Program-made: the position numbers and the translations under genes
Notes under the pieces: generated by a model
Seen by the model: only the letters and a program-made list of their open reading frames with translations
The model's database searches: none
Told to the model about the DNA's origin: nothing
Shown: piece by piece, positions 36,051 through 47,617 of the stretch
How the letters are laid out: every line of letters starts with the position of its first letter
Numbering within the stretch: the stretch's first letter is position 1
NCBI GenBank assembly: GCA_948567375.1
Contig: OX419757.1
Span: forward strand, 45,818,001 to 45,882,000
DNA length: 64,000 nucleotides
Source of the DNA: Lunularia cruciata
Lineage: Eukaryota > Streptophyta > Marchantiopsida > Lunulariales > Lunulariaceae
Reading direction: 5' to 3'

Positions 36051-36710
36051 AGATCAGATTTGGGTGCTGAGGCTTCCACCTCATATGATGGTGATAGAGA
36101 TGCTTTGGACTTCATGTGTGGAGCAGCTCAGGTGGATGCATATGCAGCAATGACTAAGAGTGCAGTACATACTCTAGAGCCTAGAAGAGCATCAGTGGAG
36201 TTGGACCCATAGAGAGTAGAGGTTGGGATAGGTTAGACTCCCCTCGGTCTTTCACACTATATGAGGCATTGTAGATGACATCCATGGTTCCTAGACATCT
36301 AGTGCAAGTGTGGTAGGTGGTGATGGAATACATGATAGACTACCTGCTAGTCAACCACTTGCTACTACACAAATTGAGTCTAGCATGATGTTGGGGGCAA
36401 CTCGGCTGATTATGCGATGCCCTTTGTTTTCAGCTAGTGACATCTTTACATTGGGAGTTGACCCAACCCCAATGTTCTAGTTGGTTGCCATGCTTTGTGA
36501 GAGTAGGGATGATGTGGTTCCTACTACTAGAGCAAGGGTGGGTGATAGTGGAGCTGACTTGGTTGAGGAGCATGGGATCTGTTTAGCGACCAATGGTTTA
36601 TGGCAGACAATAGCGGCTAGAATGGAGGAGTTGTCAATTAGACCGGCCTTTGAGAGAGCGCGGTTCACACCTGGTGTTGTCATATTGGATAACCAAAGGG
36701 GGATTTCCAT

Positions 36711-37166
36711 TTGGTGGAACCTTTAATGAAGGTCTATACACCACAAAGAGTCTTGTTAGACTTTGGTGCGCATCCCCTTATGTTGGGGAAGGCTATAATT
36801 GTCGGTATGGAGTTACAGAAGATCAATATGGAGAGGTGTCTATTTCAAATCCAAACATCTCTAGGTGGTGGTTTGACACAGTACATCACACGTGGGGAGC
36901 TTGTTGTCCAGGTTAAGCCTAGTCATCCAACCGATAGCTTGGTGGTGAGAGCTCAGGCTATTGCAACAATAGCTAAGTCATATGATGTGCTAGTTGAGAG
37001 AGTAGTGTTATACCCCATGGGTCTCAGTATTGACTACTGGGAGGAGACAGCCTCTATAGACCAAGTTGGCAGTCTGGTGAAGGACAAGTATGTTGCCTAC
37101 CAGTATGCTTCAATAGTGGTAGTCTTGGTTCACTACAGTCTGAGACCATGGCAACATCAATTTTAG
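36711..37166 (+). pseudogene. Ty3/gypsy aspartic protease-like domain
   Basis: A 151-codon frame with RVLLDFGAHPLMLGKAIIVG near residue 12, in the place of the retropepsin D-(S/T)-G-A motif. The second motif position is Phe (TTT), one C-to-T change from a Ser codon, so the enzyme would be impaired. A VLYPMGLSIDYW region further on fits the protease C-terminal half. It lies between gag and reverse transcriptase as expected. Confidence 0.65.
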
Positions 37167-39049
37167 CTTTCAGTGGTGCAGTTACTTGGCTTGGTGACTT
37201 GTTGGAGGGGAACACCCATGCAGAGGATACTCCAATACCAGAGCAGATCACTCAGATTTGGATAGGATTTGGAGTACAAGTGGGATTGTTCCATCTACCT
37301 TGGATGTTCCATTGTGGAATTCAAAGAAGACTTTGCAATAGCATGCAGATCAGTTGGTGCAACAGGCTTGGAGTGGAGCCTTTGTACCATCGGTAGATGA
37401 GTGTGAGGATGAGCCTCCAGAGTCAGTTACTTTGACACCTTTGGATACCACACTCATTGCTTGGTAGTATCCAATAGAGGGGATATGTCTATTGGAGTTG
37501 TTTGGTGGGATTAGCACCGGACTAGTTGCGGTATTACAGGCGAGTATACGAGTACAAAGGTACTTGTTTGTAGAGAGAGATGAGATTGCTAGGCAAGTCT
37601 CTCTACATCATGTGGCACACTTGGCCTATCGGTATCCGGAGTTATTACCAATATCAGCTGTCAGAGGTTACTAAAAGGCTCTACCAGTAGACATTTCTTT
37701 ACTAGGGGTGCATGATCTGGAGAGACATGAGCCTATTCACTTGACGATTTCTAAATGGCCATGTCAGGGACATACATGTGTTGGCCAAGGTTTAGATCTT
37801 CAAGATCCTTGTTCTGGTGTGTTTTAGGAGATGTTACAAATACTACAACATCTCTTGGTTCATCAGTGTGTTTCTCCAACTTACTTTTTGGAGAATGTTC
37901 CTTTGATGGGTGATTCTCGGACTAGAGTGGTGGCGAGTACACATCATGTCCATTCTTGGATGGGACCTGCTGTATTGTTAGATGCAGCCAGAGTGGGATC
38001 ACAAGCTCATTGTCTTCATCTTTGGTGGACAAACCTCTTACCCAGAGAGGTTTTACAGCATACTTATGATGAGACTCAACGACTTGACCACATCCTTGTT
38101 GATGATATCTTGGATGTTGGGCGTCAGTCTCAAATAGTGGTAGTGGCTAATAGATCACCTATGGCAATGGTGAACCTAGTTGTATAGCGTAGAGTTGCAT
38201 TTCCCGCACTTATGAGTTTCCCAAGCTCTCATGATTTTTGAGAGGGAGGACTTGGACTTGTTTGGGACTCACAATTATAGCAGTTGGTGGAGCACAATGC
38301 TAATGAGAGAGAGCGGGTGATGGGTTTTGCACCGGTATTACCGTTGTTCCATAGTGTCAGAGGCATCCAAGCGTAAGGTGTTAGGTTAGGCTATGGACCT
38401 AAACTGTTTGACCTAGATTATGAGCCTTGGCTTGGCAGAGCAGCGTAGGATGCGCTTGATAGGCATCACCACTTGGACAGTTGTGAGCCTTGTGCTTATT
38501 GAGACAATTCAAGCACATGTTGGGGGCAATGGACCGAGTGGACATGGTATTCTTGGGACATAGCCAATCGCTACTAGGGAGAGTGGTCTACTTGGAGTCC
38601 ATCCAGGTGAGCATGGGCTACTTGGATTACATCCTTGGTCCACTTGGGATGCAGCTAGGGAAGTGTGGAGCTTGCAGCCGGAGTGGAGGGAGTTTTTCAC
38701 ACAGAGGTTAGGACCTCTAGTGGTTGGAGGCATGACACATGCTCCCAATGGCCCAGTGTAGTAGCTAGTCATTACATCTTCCACTACTATGATAGTTACA
38801 GAGGATACTTGGGAGCCAGATCTTGGACCCAAGCTTATTGGAGGAAAAACGGAAGGTTTCGAGGTTCTTGAGGAGCCACACAAGTTGTTTTGCCTTCAGG
38901 TGAAGGATTTGGGTGCTTTGAATGGACCTGGTATACGGATTGAGCTGACTAGCAATACACTAGTTTTTTTACGTCCTTATCAATATAGTGGTATAGAGAG
39001 GACATTGATTTAGAGTTAGAGTAGTGATCTTTTTTAAGCTAGTTTGGTG

Positions 39050-40310
39050 GAGATCTCACATGGAGAGTATGCATCAGCTAAAGTGATGCCAACCAAGAAG
39101 GATTTGCATGGCAACTACACAAATAGATAGATGTGTGGAGATTACCGTCCTATCAATCTATAGACTAGGGCTGATCGGTATGTCATGCCTACATTAGAGG
39201 AGATTTTTGATGCAATTGGGTATGCAAAGGTCTTCAATGCTTTGGATCTTTGAGCGGGATATCATTCGTTGCCGATCAAGGAGGAGGATAAGTCCACGAT
39301 AGCATTTTGGGTTATTGATCCTCACGACAAGGATGTGTTATATTGGTGGAGGTTCTTACCATTTGGGTTAAAGAACGCTCTTGTTGAGTTCTAGAGGATC
39401 ATGGATAGGATCCTAGCTGGATTGGATTTTTCTCAGTGCTATATTGATGACATTTTGGTCTATAGCACAATTGTGGAGGAGCATTAGAGACAATTGTTGG
39501 AGGTGTTTGAGAGGTTGAGGTCTCATGGACTCAAATTACATCTTGGGAAGTGTAGGTTCTTCCACGAGCAGATTGAGTATTTGGGTCACACTATCTACCC
39601 CGGAGGACTTGGTGTTCAATAGACCAAGGTGGAGGCTACTGCACATATTCCATGGCCTATGGATGTGAGCAAAGTGTGATCATTTCTTGGGTTGGCAAAC
39701 TTCTATCGCTGCTATGTTAGAGGATTTAGTGTTATTGCCAAGGCCTTGACAAAGCTGACCAAGCTTACACATGAGTGGTGTTGGGGAGATGAGTAAGAGA
39801 GAGCTTTTGTAGAGCTCAAGGAGAGGTTGACATCTACTCTTATTTTGAGGAGACCGATCGGAGGACAACCATTTAGGTTCATACCGATTGGAGTATGTTG
39901 GGGCTTGGAGATGTGCTCACCCAACATGATGATGAGGAGAAGGAGTTTGTGGTGGCTTATGCTAGTCGCTCCAACAATTCAACGGAGGCAAAATATAGTT
40001 CATGTAAGGGAGAGTGCTTGGTAGCAGTTTGGGCAGTAGCACATTTCTGATGTTACCTATTAGGTAACCCTTTCACTCTCATCACTGATCACCAGCCACT
40101 GAAGTGGTTGATGGACTCCAACAAGCTTTCAAGGAAGCTTGCACAATGGGCTTTGATTTTACAAGAGTATGATTTCACAGTTGTTTGCAGACCTAGAGTG
40201 GTGAACAGTGATGCAGATGGGTTGAGTAGAAACTCATGTCCCAGCCAGCAAGATCAGACCGGAGCATGTTGGCATGGTGAGACAGATGAGGAGATGGTGT
40301 TAGGTTAGCA
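39050..40310 (+). pseudogene. Ty3/gypsy reverse transcriptase and RNase H, with multiple stops
   Basis: The plus-strand reading gives CGDYRPIN, RADRYVMPTLEEIFDAIG, YAKVFNALDL, FLPFGLKNA, the polymerase motif CYIDDILVYS (codons at about 39437-39466), LGHTIYPGG and a SFLGLANFYRCYV thumb block. RNase H follows after a one-base frame change near 39875: AYASRSNNSTEAKYSSCKGE, then TLITDHQPLKWLM and SDADGLSR (40108-40308 frame). In-frame stops in this stretch are TAG (5) or TGA (3), with no TAA noticed. Confidence 0.9.
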
Positions 40311-40559
40311 TGCATATGCCTTTCTTGGTATATTTTCTAAGGCTTTGGTGGTATCTCTCTCAGTGCATGTAGGAGGAGTTATTGAGGTCATAGATCCAGA
40401 GAGTGAAGATATTGGAACAGTTTAGCAAAACATTCATGATGATGTCTTAGTGATGGACTATCTTTGCATTGGTGTTGTGGGTGGCATAGTTGGGACCAAG
40501 GAGAGAGACCATGTTCTTCAATGAGCCAGATGGTTCAGATTGGAGGGTAGACACCTTTT

Positions 40560-41860
40560 GCATGTATGGGAGGATAGTAGAGTGCAAGTAGTACCACTTC
40601 CATCTCAGAGACCACAATTGGTCTATCATGCTCATGAGGAGCTATGACATTCTAGAGTAAAGCATACATATAGCTTACTCTAGAATCATTATTGGTGGCA
40701 TGGTATGCAGACCAAGGTACAATAGTTTGTTGCTAGATGTGTGGTTTGTGACCAAGTTAGAGCATCATTCAATGCTCCTACATCACAATTGCACCCATTA
40801 CCTATCATGGGATTGGGTTACCGTTGGAGTTTGGACTTTGCTAGACCTTTACCGCTGACTGTGAGACATCATCGGTATGTCTTGGTGATGGTGGAACACT
40901 TCTCCAAGTGGATTGAGTTGCTAGCACTTCCAAGTCTAGTGAAGGGACAGCTGACTTGTTCTTGGATCGAGTTCTTAGTCATTTTGGTGCACCAACTGAG
41001 GTTTTGACTAATCAGGGTACATAGTTCTTAGGGAAGTTTTAGGTCTTGTGTGACAAGGCTTTGATTGATCACCGCACTACCTCCCGAGATCAACCTGAGG
41101 TAGATAGCTTAGCAGAGAGAGTGGTTCAAATAGTGAAGAGAGGATTGCAAAAGTATAGTTTGTAGAGAGGCCACTTGGGAGATTGGGATCTCCAATTACC
41201 TTGGTTGGCCATGGGCTATCGGTTCAGCCGGCAAGCCTCCTTAGCATCCTTCTCTCCGTACTTTCTACTCTATGGACGAGATCCAAATTTACTTGCAGCC
41301 ATCGTCAAGATGCTATTGTAGTCTTGGACTTGGATGACCCAAATGTATGGATGAGGACATGTTCTCAACGGGCAGAGATCTTTTGGAGAGTGATGCCAAT
41401 GGCCTTTGAGAACTTGGCAATTGCTCAACATAGAGATACTTTATGCTATGCTACCATTCAAGGAAGAGGTTATAGACCCTCAATCCATCAATTTCATCCA
41501 AGAGACTATGTATATCTACAATAGACAGTACCAACAACACTTGATGTTTTGATAGGCCACACTATCTTGAGAGTACGTGAAGTTTTGCCATCTGGAGTCC
41601 TTGTGTTAGAAGGATGTGATGGTGTTTTTTGAATCGATCATGTGCGCAATTGTGCACCATACTACCTCCCAAACATTGATGGTACTATGGACCCAAGCTT
41701 GGCACTTGTATGTGCAGGCTTGAGTTGTATGTTATGTGGCTCTTCTAGTAGAGCTGCTACTATGTTGGTGTGTGATAGTTGTTCAAGAGGATGGCATATG
41801 GCATGTATGACTCCTCCCCTCATAGTGGTTCCTCAGGGATAGTGGTTATGTCCTAAATGT
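40560..41860 (+). pseudogene. Ty3/gypsy integrase with C-terminal PHD finger, interrupted
   Basis: The order is an HHCC zinc-binding region (YHAHEEL with HSRVKH, then CVVCDQ; about 40620-40755), the catalytic core with WSLDFARPLP (first Asp, about 40830), LTNQGT (second Asp position reads Asn, about 41010) and LAERVVQIVKRGL (Glu, about 41112). A GPY/F-like segment then precedes NCAPYYLPNIDGTMDPSLA. At 41726-41860 comes a Cys4-His-Cys3 PHD signature: CMLC, CDSC, W-H-M-A-C and a final CPKC, with a TAG just before the last pair. PHD fingers bind histone H3 tails, so an integration-targeting role like that of a chromodomain is inferred. Stops and the Asp-to-Asn change mean this copy is dead. Confidence 0.85.
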
Positions 41861-42019
41861 ATTTGACCTATAGCTAGTTCATTCTTTATATGGTATAGAT
41901 TGTAGATATGCAACTAACGATGGGGCTCCATAGCACCCGGCCTCTTGATCTTTGCCCATCATAGGGTATACCATATACTTGGAGTAGATAGCTATCTGGA
42001 ATTAGAGGGACCTAACCAC

Positions 42020-42035
42020 TAGCTAGGGGAGCGAT
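42020..42035 (+). promoter_or_regulatory. Candidate polypurine tract
   Basis: AGCTAGGGGAGCGAT, purine-rich, ends exactly where the 105-bp TG...CA repeat begins (42036). This is the position of a plus-strand priming tract before a 3' LTR. Confidence 0.5.
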
Positions 42036-42140
42036 TGTGGCAGTTTAGAGTTTATGTATGACTTATATGTGAGTTGTGCTTCTATAGTGTATGATGTTGA
42101 CAATGATGTATGTTGTGTAGCGATGTATATATGCACAACA
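42036..42140 (+). repeat. 105-bp terminal repeat X (TG...CA)
   Basis: It starts TGTGGCAGTTTAGAG and ends ATGCACAACA. It recurs at 42590-42694 with about a dozen substitutions over the same 105 bases. The TG...CA ends and the purine tract just upstream are LTR hallmarks. Confidence 0.8.
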
Positions 42141-42588
42141 GCTATCATGCCATTTTTAGTGTCGCATCTAGATTGCTTAGACACGGGAGTTCCAATGATA
42201 GTAGTTAGAGGCATTTTGACAATTACTCATAGACTACTTTTTGACGGTCAGATTTCAAGTTTAGGGTACTAACTTTATGGTGGGGCTCACCGTCACTTGC
42301 ACCGTCCGCACTATTGGGTGTGCCATCAACGGGACCGTTGGGATGAAACCTAGGTTGAAATCAAGGGTATACCTTGGGAGTGCAGCTCCAAAGAGCTCAC
42401 TTCTCTTATGTTGAGCCTTTGAGTTCTTGGCTAAAGAGGACAGAAAGCCAACGAGCGTCACCTGGAGTCTCTTAGCTAGAGTGGATGTGGCTTGACTGTA
42501 ATAAGTGTCTAGTATTTGGCAAGTTGTTGAGGATAAGATCAAGTATTGATCTGAGTACAATTGATTCGAGTTGTAAACAAGCTAATTA
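42141..42588 (+). repeat. Right copy of the Y block
   Basis: It matches 33183-33627 along its length and is enclosed by the two 105-bp repeats. It stops at the same AAGCTAATTA end beyond which the left copy continues into gag leader sequence. Confidence 0.85.
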
Positions 42589-42589
42589 T

Positions 42590-42694
42590 TGTGGCACTTT
42601 AGAGTTTATGTATGAGTTATGTGTGAGTTGTGCTTCTATAATATATGATGTTGATAGCGATGTATGTTAACTAGCGATGTATATATGCACAACA
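42590..42694 (+). repeat. 105-bp terminal repeat X' (TG...CA)
   Basis: It starts TGTGGCACTTTAGAG and ends ATGCACAACA. It is followed by ATATT (42695-42699), the candidate target duplication. Confidence 0.8.
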
Positions 42695-42699
42695 ATATT

Positions 42700-45154
42700 A
42701 ATATAAAGCAATCAAAATAGATCTCACCTACCTATTACTTTTATACTCAAATACATATGAATACAAAGTAATCACATAAGTCTCATCTACCTTTGATAAT
42801 CAAAGAGATTCTCATCTATCTTTGATACAAATCTCTTATGAACTACTTTATCAATTAATATACCTATTAAAGACTATAATTCAACTTCTTTTTTTAATAA
42901 ACACATTATAATAGATTTCAGAAATATTTATATTTGAGATTCATCTTGACTTTAAGCTAACTCATATGCTTTCAATCTGATTTCTTAGAAGAAATTGACA
43001 AAAAGGAAAAAATCAAATTTATGGATGGTTAAACTTCTATTGATCACCCTAACGCTTATTCTTAGTTGAATTGTTACATCTCTTACCTCGTAGTATGTAT
43101 AAGTATGCATATATAAATGAAAATGTGTTATTTAGCATGATGTGCAACATTGAAGAAGTTGGTTATTATAGCTAAAACTATAATAATTGAAACTTATTAT
43201 AATCTCATTATGTAAAACTCCAAATTTTAGAAAAAATTAATCAAGATAAAGAGAACACAAAGAGATGAGAATTCAAATGTCAACTTGTCTTTTATTAAAT
43301 ACTAAAATATCCAAAAATATATTATATCTAGCTATTTGACTTCAAAACAACATGTGAACTATTTTTGTGCATGAGATATTCTTTAAAAGATTGAAAATAT
43401 TTTTTATTAACTCAAAATAAATATTTTAATTATAATTTCCAATTTTTTCTAACAACTTAAAGTTTAATCCTTAAGTGAATTATATACAATACAACAATAG
43501 ACAAAGCAAATTTCTAATTATGCAAAGATGTAAAATAAGTTGCACCGCATAGAAAGTTAAAAAATGTACACTATGAATTCAATAAACATAGATAAGTACC
43601 AAGAAAGAAAAGTTTAAGATCAAGAAATTTAACAAATAAATTCACTGAGTTTCAAGGAACAACCTTAGTGATTTAAATCCAAAAATCTAAGAGAAAAAAT
43701 AATCTATGTTATTTTTTATTTAGGTTTATCCATCATGAGTTATAAGTCCAACTAAAGCTAATACTCCTATTGTGAAATTTAGGTTTATGAAATTTGGGAA
43801 AAGGATTAAGTTTTGGATATAGATATGGATTCTTTTTGTTTGGAACCAAAGGATATAAAAATTGTGATATCATGATCAAATATAGTTGTATTATGTATTT
43901 TGATCTTCATAGTAAGATTCAAGTGAGATTAAGTTCAAGATTTGGTCTATAAGTTTTGTCTAGTAGATTTGAAGTCCTCATCTTTGAGAGGTGGATCTAA
44001 AGTAATAGTTTAGTAGTAATTCTTTAGAAATCCTTGACTCCAAAACAACTCATAGAGATTTGAATCTAAGTCTTATATTAGAAGACCAAAATCTAAGACC
44101 ACAACTAGAGAAGATAGAATAGAAAAGATTGGCCAAAATCTGTATGGAAAGTATTGCAAATGAAAAGTTATTATACTTGAGATGAGTAAAATTTGTTACT
44201 TGTACTTGAGAAGTGTATATGGTTGCTCTTTGGAAAATTTTCCATTAATTTCCTTTGCGAGGTATTCCATTCTTAAGAAGTACTTAACACCTTACAAGAT
44301 AGTTCTATATTGAGGTTCTCAGGTATTAGGTTACTCAATCATTAGAAAAATTCCTATGTACTTTCTAAATTGTCTTTTATAAGCTTCATAGGTAATTTTT
44401 GAGTATCTTTTAAAATTTATTAATCATTAACACCTTACTCTTGGACTTAGGAAAGAAAAGAAGAAGGTTGGAAGTAAAAGTTTTAATTAGGGACGCAGTT
44501 GCAAAGATTAAGTAAATAAGCAACCAAAGCAACAACTTTGAGATAAAGAATGAACCAATTCAAGTTTTCACAAACTTGATGATTAAGTCAAAGGAGAAAG
44601 TTATGACAAGAGAGCATAAATTTATCACAAACAACAAAACAAAAATTTTAATTGTGATAATATTGTTATAACAAGATAGCAACATAATATTTTTCATTAT
44701 TTTGGGAGATAAGTAGATAAAATTTGGTTTCTTAGAAGGAAGAAGATAAGATGGCTAAGATGGTGGAATTAATTGTTAAATTGGAAGATGGAGAAGTGAA
44801 CAAGTTATCAATAACTAAGAGATCTTGAACATAATTGAGAAAGAAAGAAGAGAAAATATTACTTACTTGCTTTGAGTTGTTATAGGCAATTCTATAACTT
44901 AAGAAAAATAGCTCAATTATTGTGATGCATATTAAAAAATGAACAAAGTATGAATGTCATGATTAGTCTAACTATCTATTTGGAGGTTGTAAAAAATGGA
45001 TATGGACAATTTGGTACCTAACTTATACCTTCTTGAATAATATTTACCAAAATTTCCCAACAAACTATAATTGATGATCTAATATGATAACCTTTATGAT
45101 ATGATACATCATTCATTAGCTCTATAATGTCTTGTAGGTCTAGTATGAGTTTAA
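42700..45154. other. AT-rich DNA, no gene recognised
   Basis: No domain or clear element end is seen. Composition and position suggest old repeat DNA. Part may belong to the minus-strand copia remnant to the right. Confidence 0.4.
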
Positions 45155-46110
45155 TCAACTTTGTATACTCTTGCTTATCTTGAGAAGAAGTGGATTAAGA
45201 GTGCAAAAGGTAGTTCCTTTTAGTCTATCAATTATCATAACAAAAATTTCTTTCATTCTTATAATAAAATCCTTAGTCTCCTTTGTAAAACATATTGCAA
45301 TGCAATTTCTTAACAACAATAGTCCAACAAAATCACAAGAGTGGTTTTGGATCATATCATAAAAAGTAAGATATTTTTATGTATAAACATATTAGAACAA
45401 GTTCATTTATTTTATGGTCTTATATGACTTGTGGATATATATCATGGGAGTCAAATCTATCAACAATCTACATGTTTTTTTCTAGTTTTTTGAGATTATC
45501 TCTATCTTTTTGTAATTCTTCACCTTACATATGATAATATCTTATGTTTTCTTTATGAATCTTTGGTATTCATATGAGAGTATACTACTATTGAACTATA
45601 CAACTCTTAAACAAACCAATCTAGTTAGCTTTGTAAGAGAACCAAGTGTTACTTTTCCTATATTCATGATAATTCTACTAAAAATTGATAAGCACATAAT
45701 ATGGACCAAAAAAATTACATTGTACTTTCTCTATTTGATATATCCACCAAGAATTTACAACCTTTTCTAATTGACTTACAACAATTACTATTAAATAAAA
45801 ATCATCTTGGTAATATATAAGTATACGTGTTATAAAAAATATATTTTCCACTCCACTTGCAAGTATTTGATTTGATGCTTTGGTTTTAGAAATGTCTAAA
45901 ATTTTCTTCTCAATAAAGTGTTGTTCTTTCCACTTACTATGTTTGAGCATGTGCTTCCAATGTTTGAGTGAGATGCTTGATGTATCACTGCATTTTTTTA
46001 ATGATAATGTTATTCATTGTATTTACCATTTGTATTACAAAGTAAAGGTAAATCAAAATAATGCACATTCACCTTCAAACATAAATTACAATCAAAAGCA
46101 CTAAAGATCT

Positions 46111-46290
46111 ATATGATACAAAGAAAGTATCCAAGAAAATAGTAGAAATAGTACTTAGATGTAATATGGTATAAAAGTAATAATGATTTAGAGATGGTTA
46201 TATGATACAAAGAAAGTATCCAAGAAGATAAAAACCAGTACTTAGATGTAATATGGATATAGAAGTAATAATGATTTTGGAGATGGTTGT
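46111..46290. repeat. Tandem duplication, 89-bp period
   Basis: The block ATATGATACAAAGAAAGTAT, then CCAAGAA, GTACTTAGATGTAATATGG and AGTAATAATGATTT begins at 46111 and again at 46200. Confidence 0.85.
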
Positions 46291-46321
46291 TCAAGAAAAC
46301 CATATCTAAATCGATCATATT

Positions 46322-46336
46322 CTAGTTTTAATACCA
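46322..46336 (-). promoter_or_regulatory. Decayed initiator-Met tRNA primer-binding site
   Basis: The minus strand reads TGGTATTAAAACTAG, which differs from the plant retroelement site TGGTATCAGAGCCAG only by transitions. One base to the right on the plus strand, TGTAAAATATCG (46338) reads as the reverse complement of an LTR end in ...TACA. This supports a minus-oriented copia element with its 5' LTR to the right. Confidence 0.45.
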
Positions 46337-46337
46337 A

Positions 46338-47095
46338 TGTAAAATATCGATATCGAAGAGACCAAAGAGACCAAGCAAGGAGGCTAGAAGAGAAGAGATG
46401 GAACCAGACTTGAATGAAATGAACTCTAAATGCTAGAGACAGCCTAATACTGTATCATTTATACCTGAAGTTGAAATACCACTTTTGGCAAAGTTAGGCA
46501 TTAATTTTCTATCTAGATATGTAATCCCTAAGAAGGTTCATCACCACCTTATAGTCTAAGAAGGACCTCAAACTACCTCGCTAGGCTAATAAATCCTCAA
46601 AAAACTCTTAGATCATTTAAATATGGTTTTATGAAACTTTGTAGGTACTTTATAGTTTACATTTTACAAATGAACTTCTACAATTTACAAACTAGGAACT
46701 TCTATGATAATATTCTAATAAATTACAACAATAATTTACAATACTATTACACTATGCCTTGTGACTGGACTAGAGTTTATTAAAATCTCTCTATCAAAGA
46801 GTCTTCTAATTTCCTTGATGGATCTATAGTTTTAAAAACATTCATATTTTCTTCCTACGAGATAATGTATTCTTTGTGCTATGAGAATACTTCTTTCTTT
46901 TGCTTTGCAAGGTCATAGGTTCTTGAATCCTAGCTCAACCAACTTAAAACTTGCATTAACTACTTTCTTCATAATGATGAGAACTTTTGCCTAAATTTGG
47001 TATATCAATACACACCAAATTCTTTGAGAGTCAAATGTGAGTTTGACACTACTCTACAAGAAAATAAGTAGCTTAATTACGCAAAGAATTATATA

Positions 47096-47097
<2 letters not shown>
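46338..47097. other. AT-rich DNA, possible decayed LTR on the left
   Basis: If the primer-binding site is real, an LTR should start at 46338 (plus-strand TG end). I could not find its other end. No gene is seen. Confidence 0.35.

Positions 47098-47174
<77 letters not shown>
47098..47174. repeat. (TA)n microsatellite, about 77 bp
   Basis: An uninterrupted TA dinucleotide tract. Confidence 0.95.
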
Positions 47175-47176
<2 letters not shown>

Positions 47177-47432
47177 ATACAGCCATACAACTTGTACCAT
47201 CTACATTCTTTTTAATAATGAGATTATGTTTAAATCTGGTCCACTAATCTACATCAATTTCTTTGTTATATTCTTTGTCACTTATGAACATTGTATTATC
47301 CTAGATGCAATAATTAGCTCAATTTTGCATTAGGCATTTCAACTTTCTTTAGCTACTTTCTTCGGGATGAAAAGTTTCCATCCAGATTTAATTCATTAAT
47401 TTTCATTATATACTTTGTTACTCAATTATACA

Positions 47433-47550
47433 TACAGACTCATACAGACTCTATTGGGGCTTAGCCCCATGTTACCTTTTTTGTCTCTCCCTTGTACGGC
47501 TTGATGGGTCTTCCCATCCTTCATTTTTCCTATGCGGTCGCCTTTTTTTC
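47433..47550 (+). mobile_element. LINE 3'-tail copy with short target duplication
   Basis: It contains the last codons of the LINE frame (ACAGACTCTATTGGGGCTTAG) and the full 3' tail (CCCATGTTACC, CTTGTACGGCTTGATGGG, CCATCCTTCATTTTTCC, GCGGTCGCC) ending in a T run. ATTATACA at 47425-47432 and 47551-47558 may be the target-site duplication. It is the best-preserved tail on the plus strand. Confidence 0.75.
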
Positions 47551-47617
47551 ATTATACAACAAATATTGTAATATACTCACTTATAATATACTACTATCTT
47601 AACTTGAATAGAGTGAC

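Larger units (their letters stand above)
33183..42694 (+). mobile_element. Ty3/gypsy retrotransposon with PHD-finger integrase, decayed
   Basis: The parts follow gypsy order: gag with two zinc knuckles (about 34700-36050), protease (about 36710-37166), reverse transcriptase and RNase H (about 39050-40310), integrase and a C-terminal PHD finger (about 40560-41860), a purine-rich tract, and terminal repeats. Reverse transcriptase precedes integrase, which defines Ty3/gypsy. ATATT flanks both ends (33178-33182 and 42695-42699), consistent with a 5-bp target duplication, but it is a weak marker in AT-rich DNA. A 445-bp block at the left end (33183-33627) recurs at 42141-42588. There, 105-bp TG...CA repeats flank it on both sides, and no such repeat is present on the left. 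Frames are broken by about 17 stops in pol plus frame changes, so this copy cannot be autonomous. Confidence 0.9.
45155..46336 (-). mobile_element. Minus-strand Ty1/copia gag-protease remnant
   Basis: On the minus strand the frame 45950-45678 reads KWKEQHFIEKK (zinc-knuckle-like setting), then YYQDDFYLIVIVVSQLE and NSWWIYQIEKV. The latter lies where copia proteases have a WWIDSGA-type motif; the active-site residues are lost. Downstream, TWFSYKA-like sequence follows. A candidate primer-binding site at 46322-46336 on the same strand gives the 5' boundary. The element is heavily decayed and only the 5' third is suggestive. Confidence 0.4.

Noticed and set aside
34881-37166. Reading the separate frames here as independent host genes
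   Set aside because: Zinc knuckles, the protease block and colinearity with reverse transcriptase and integrase show they are parts of one gypsy element.
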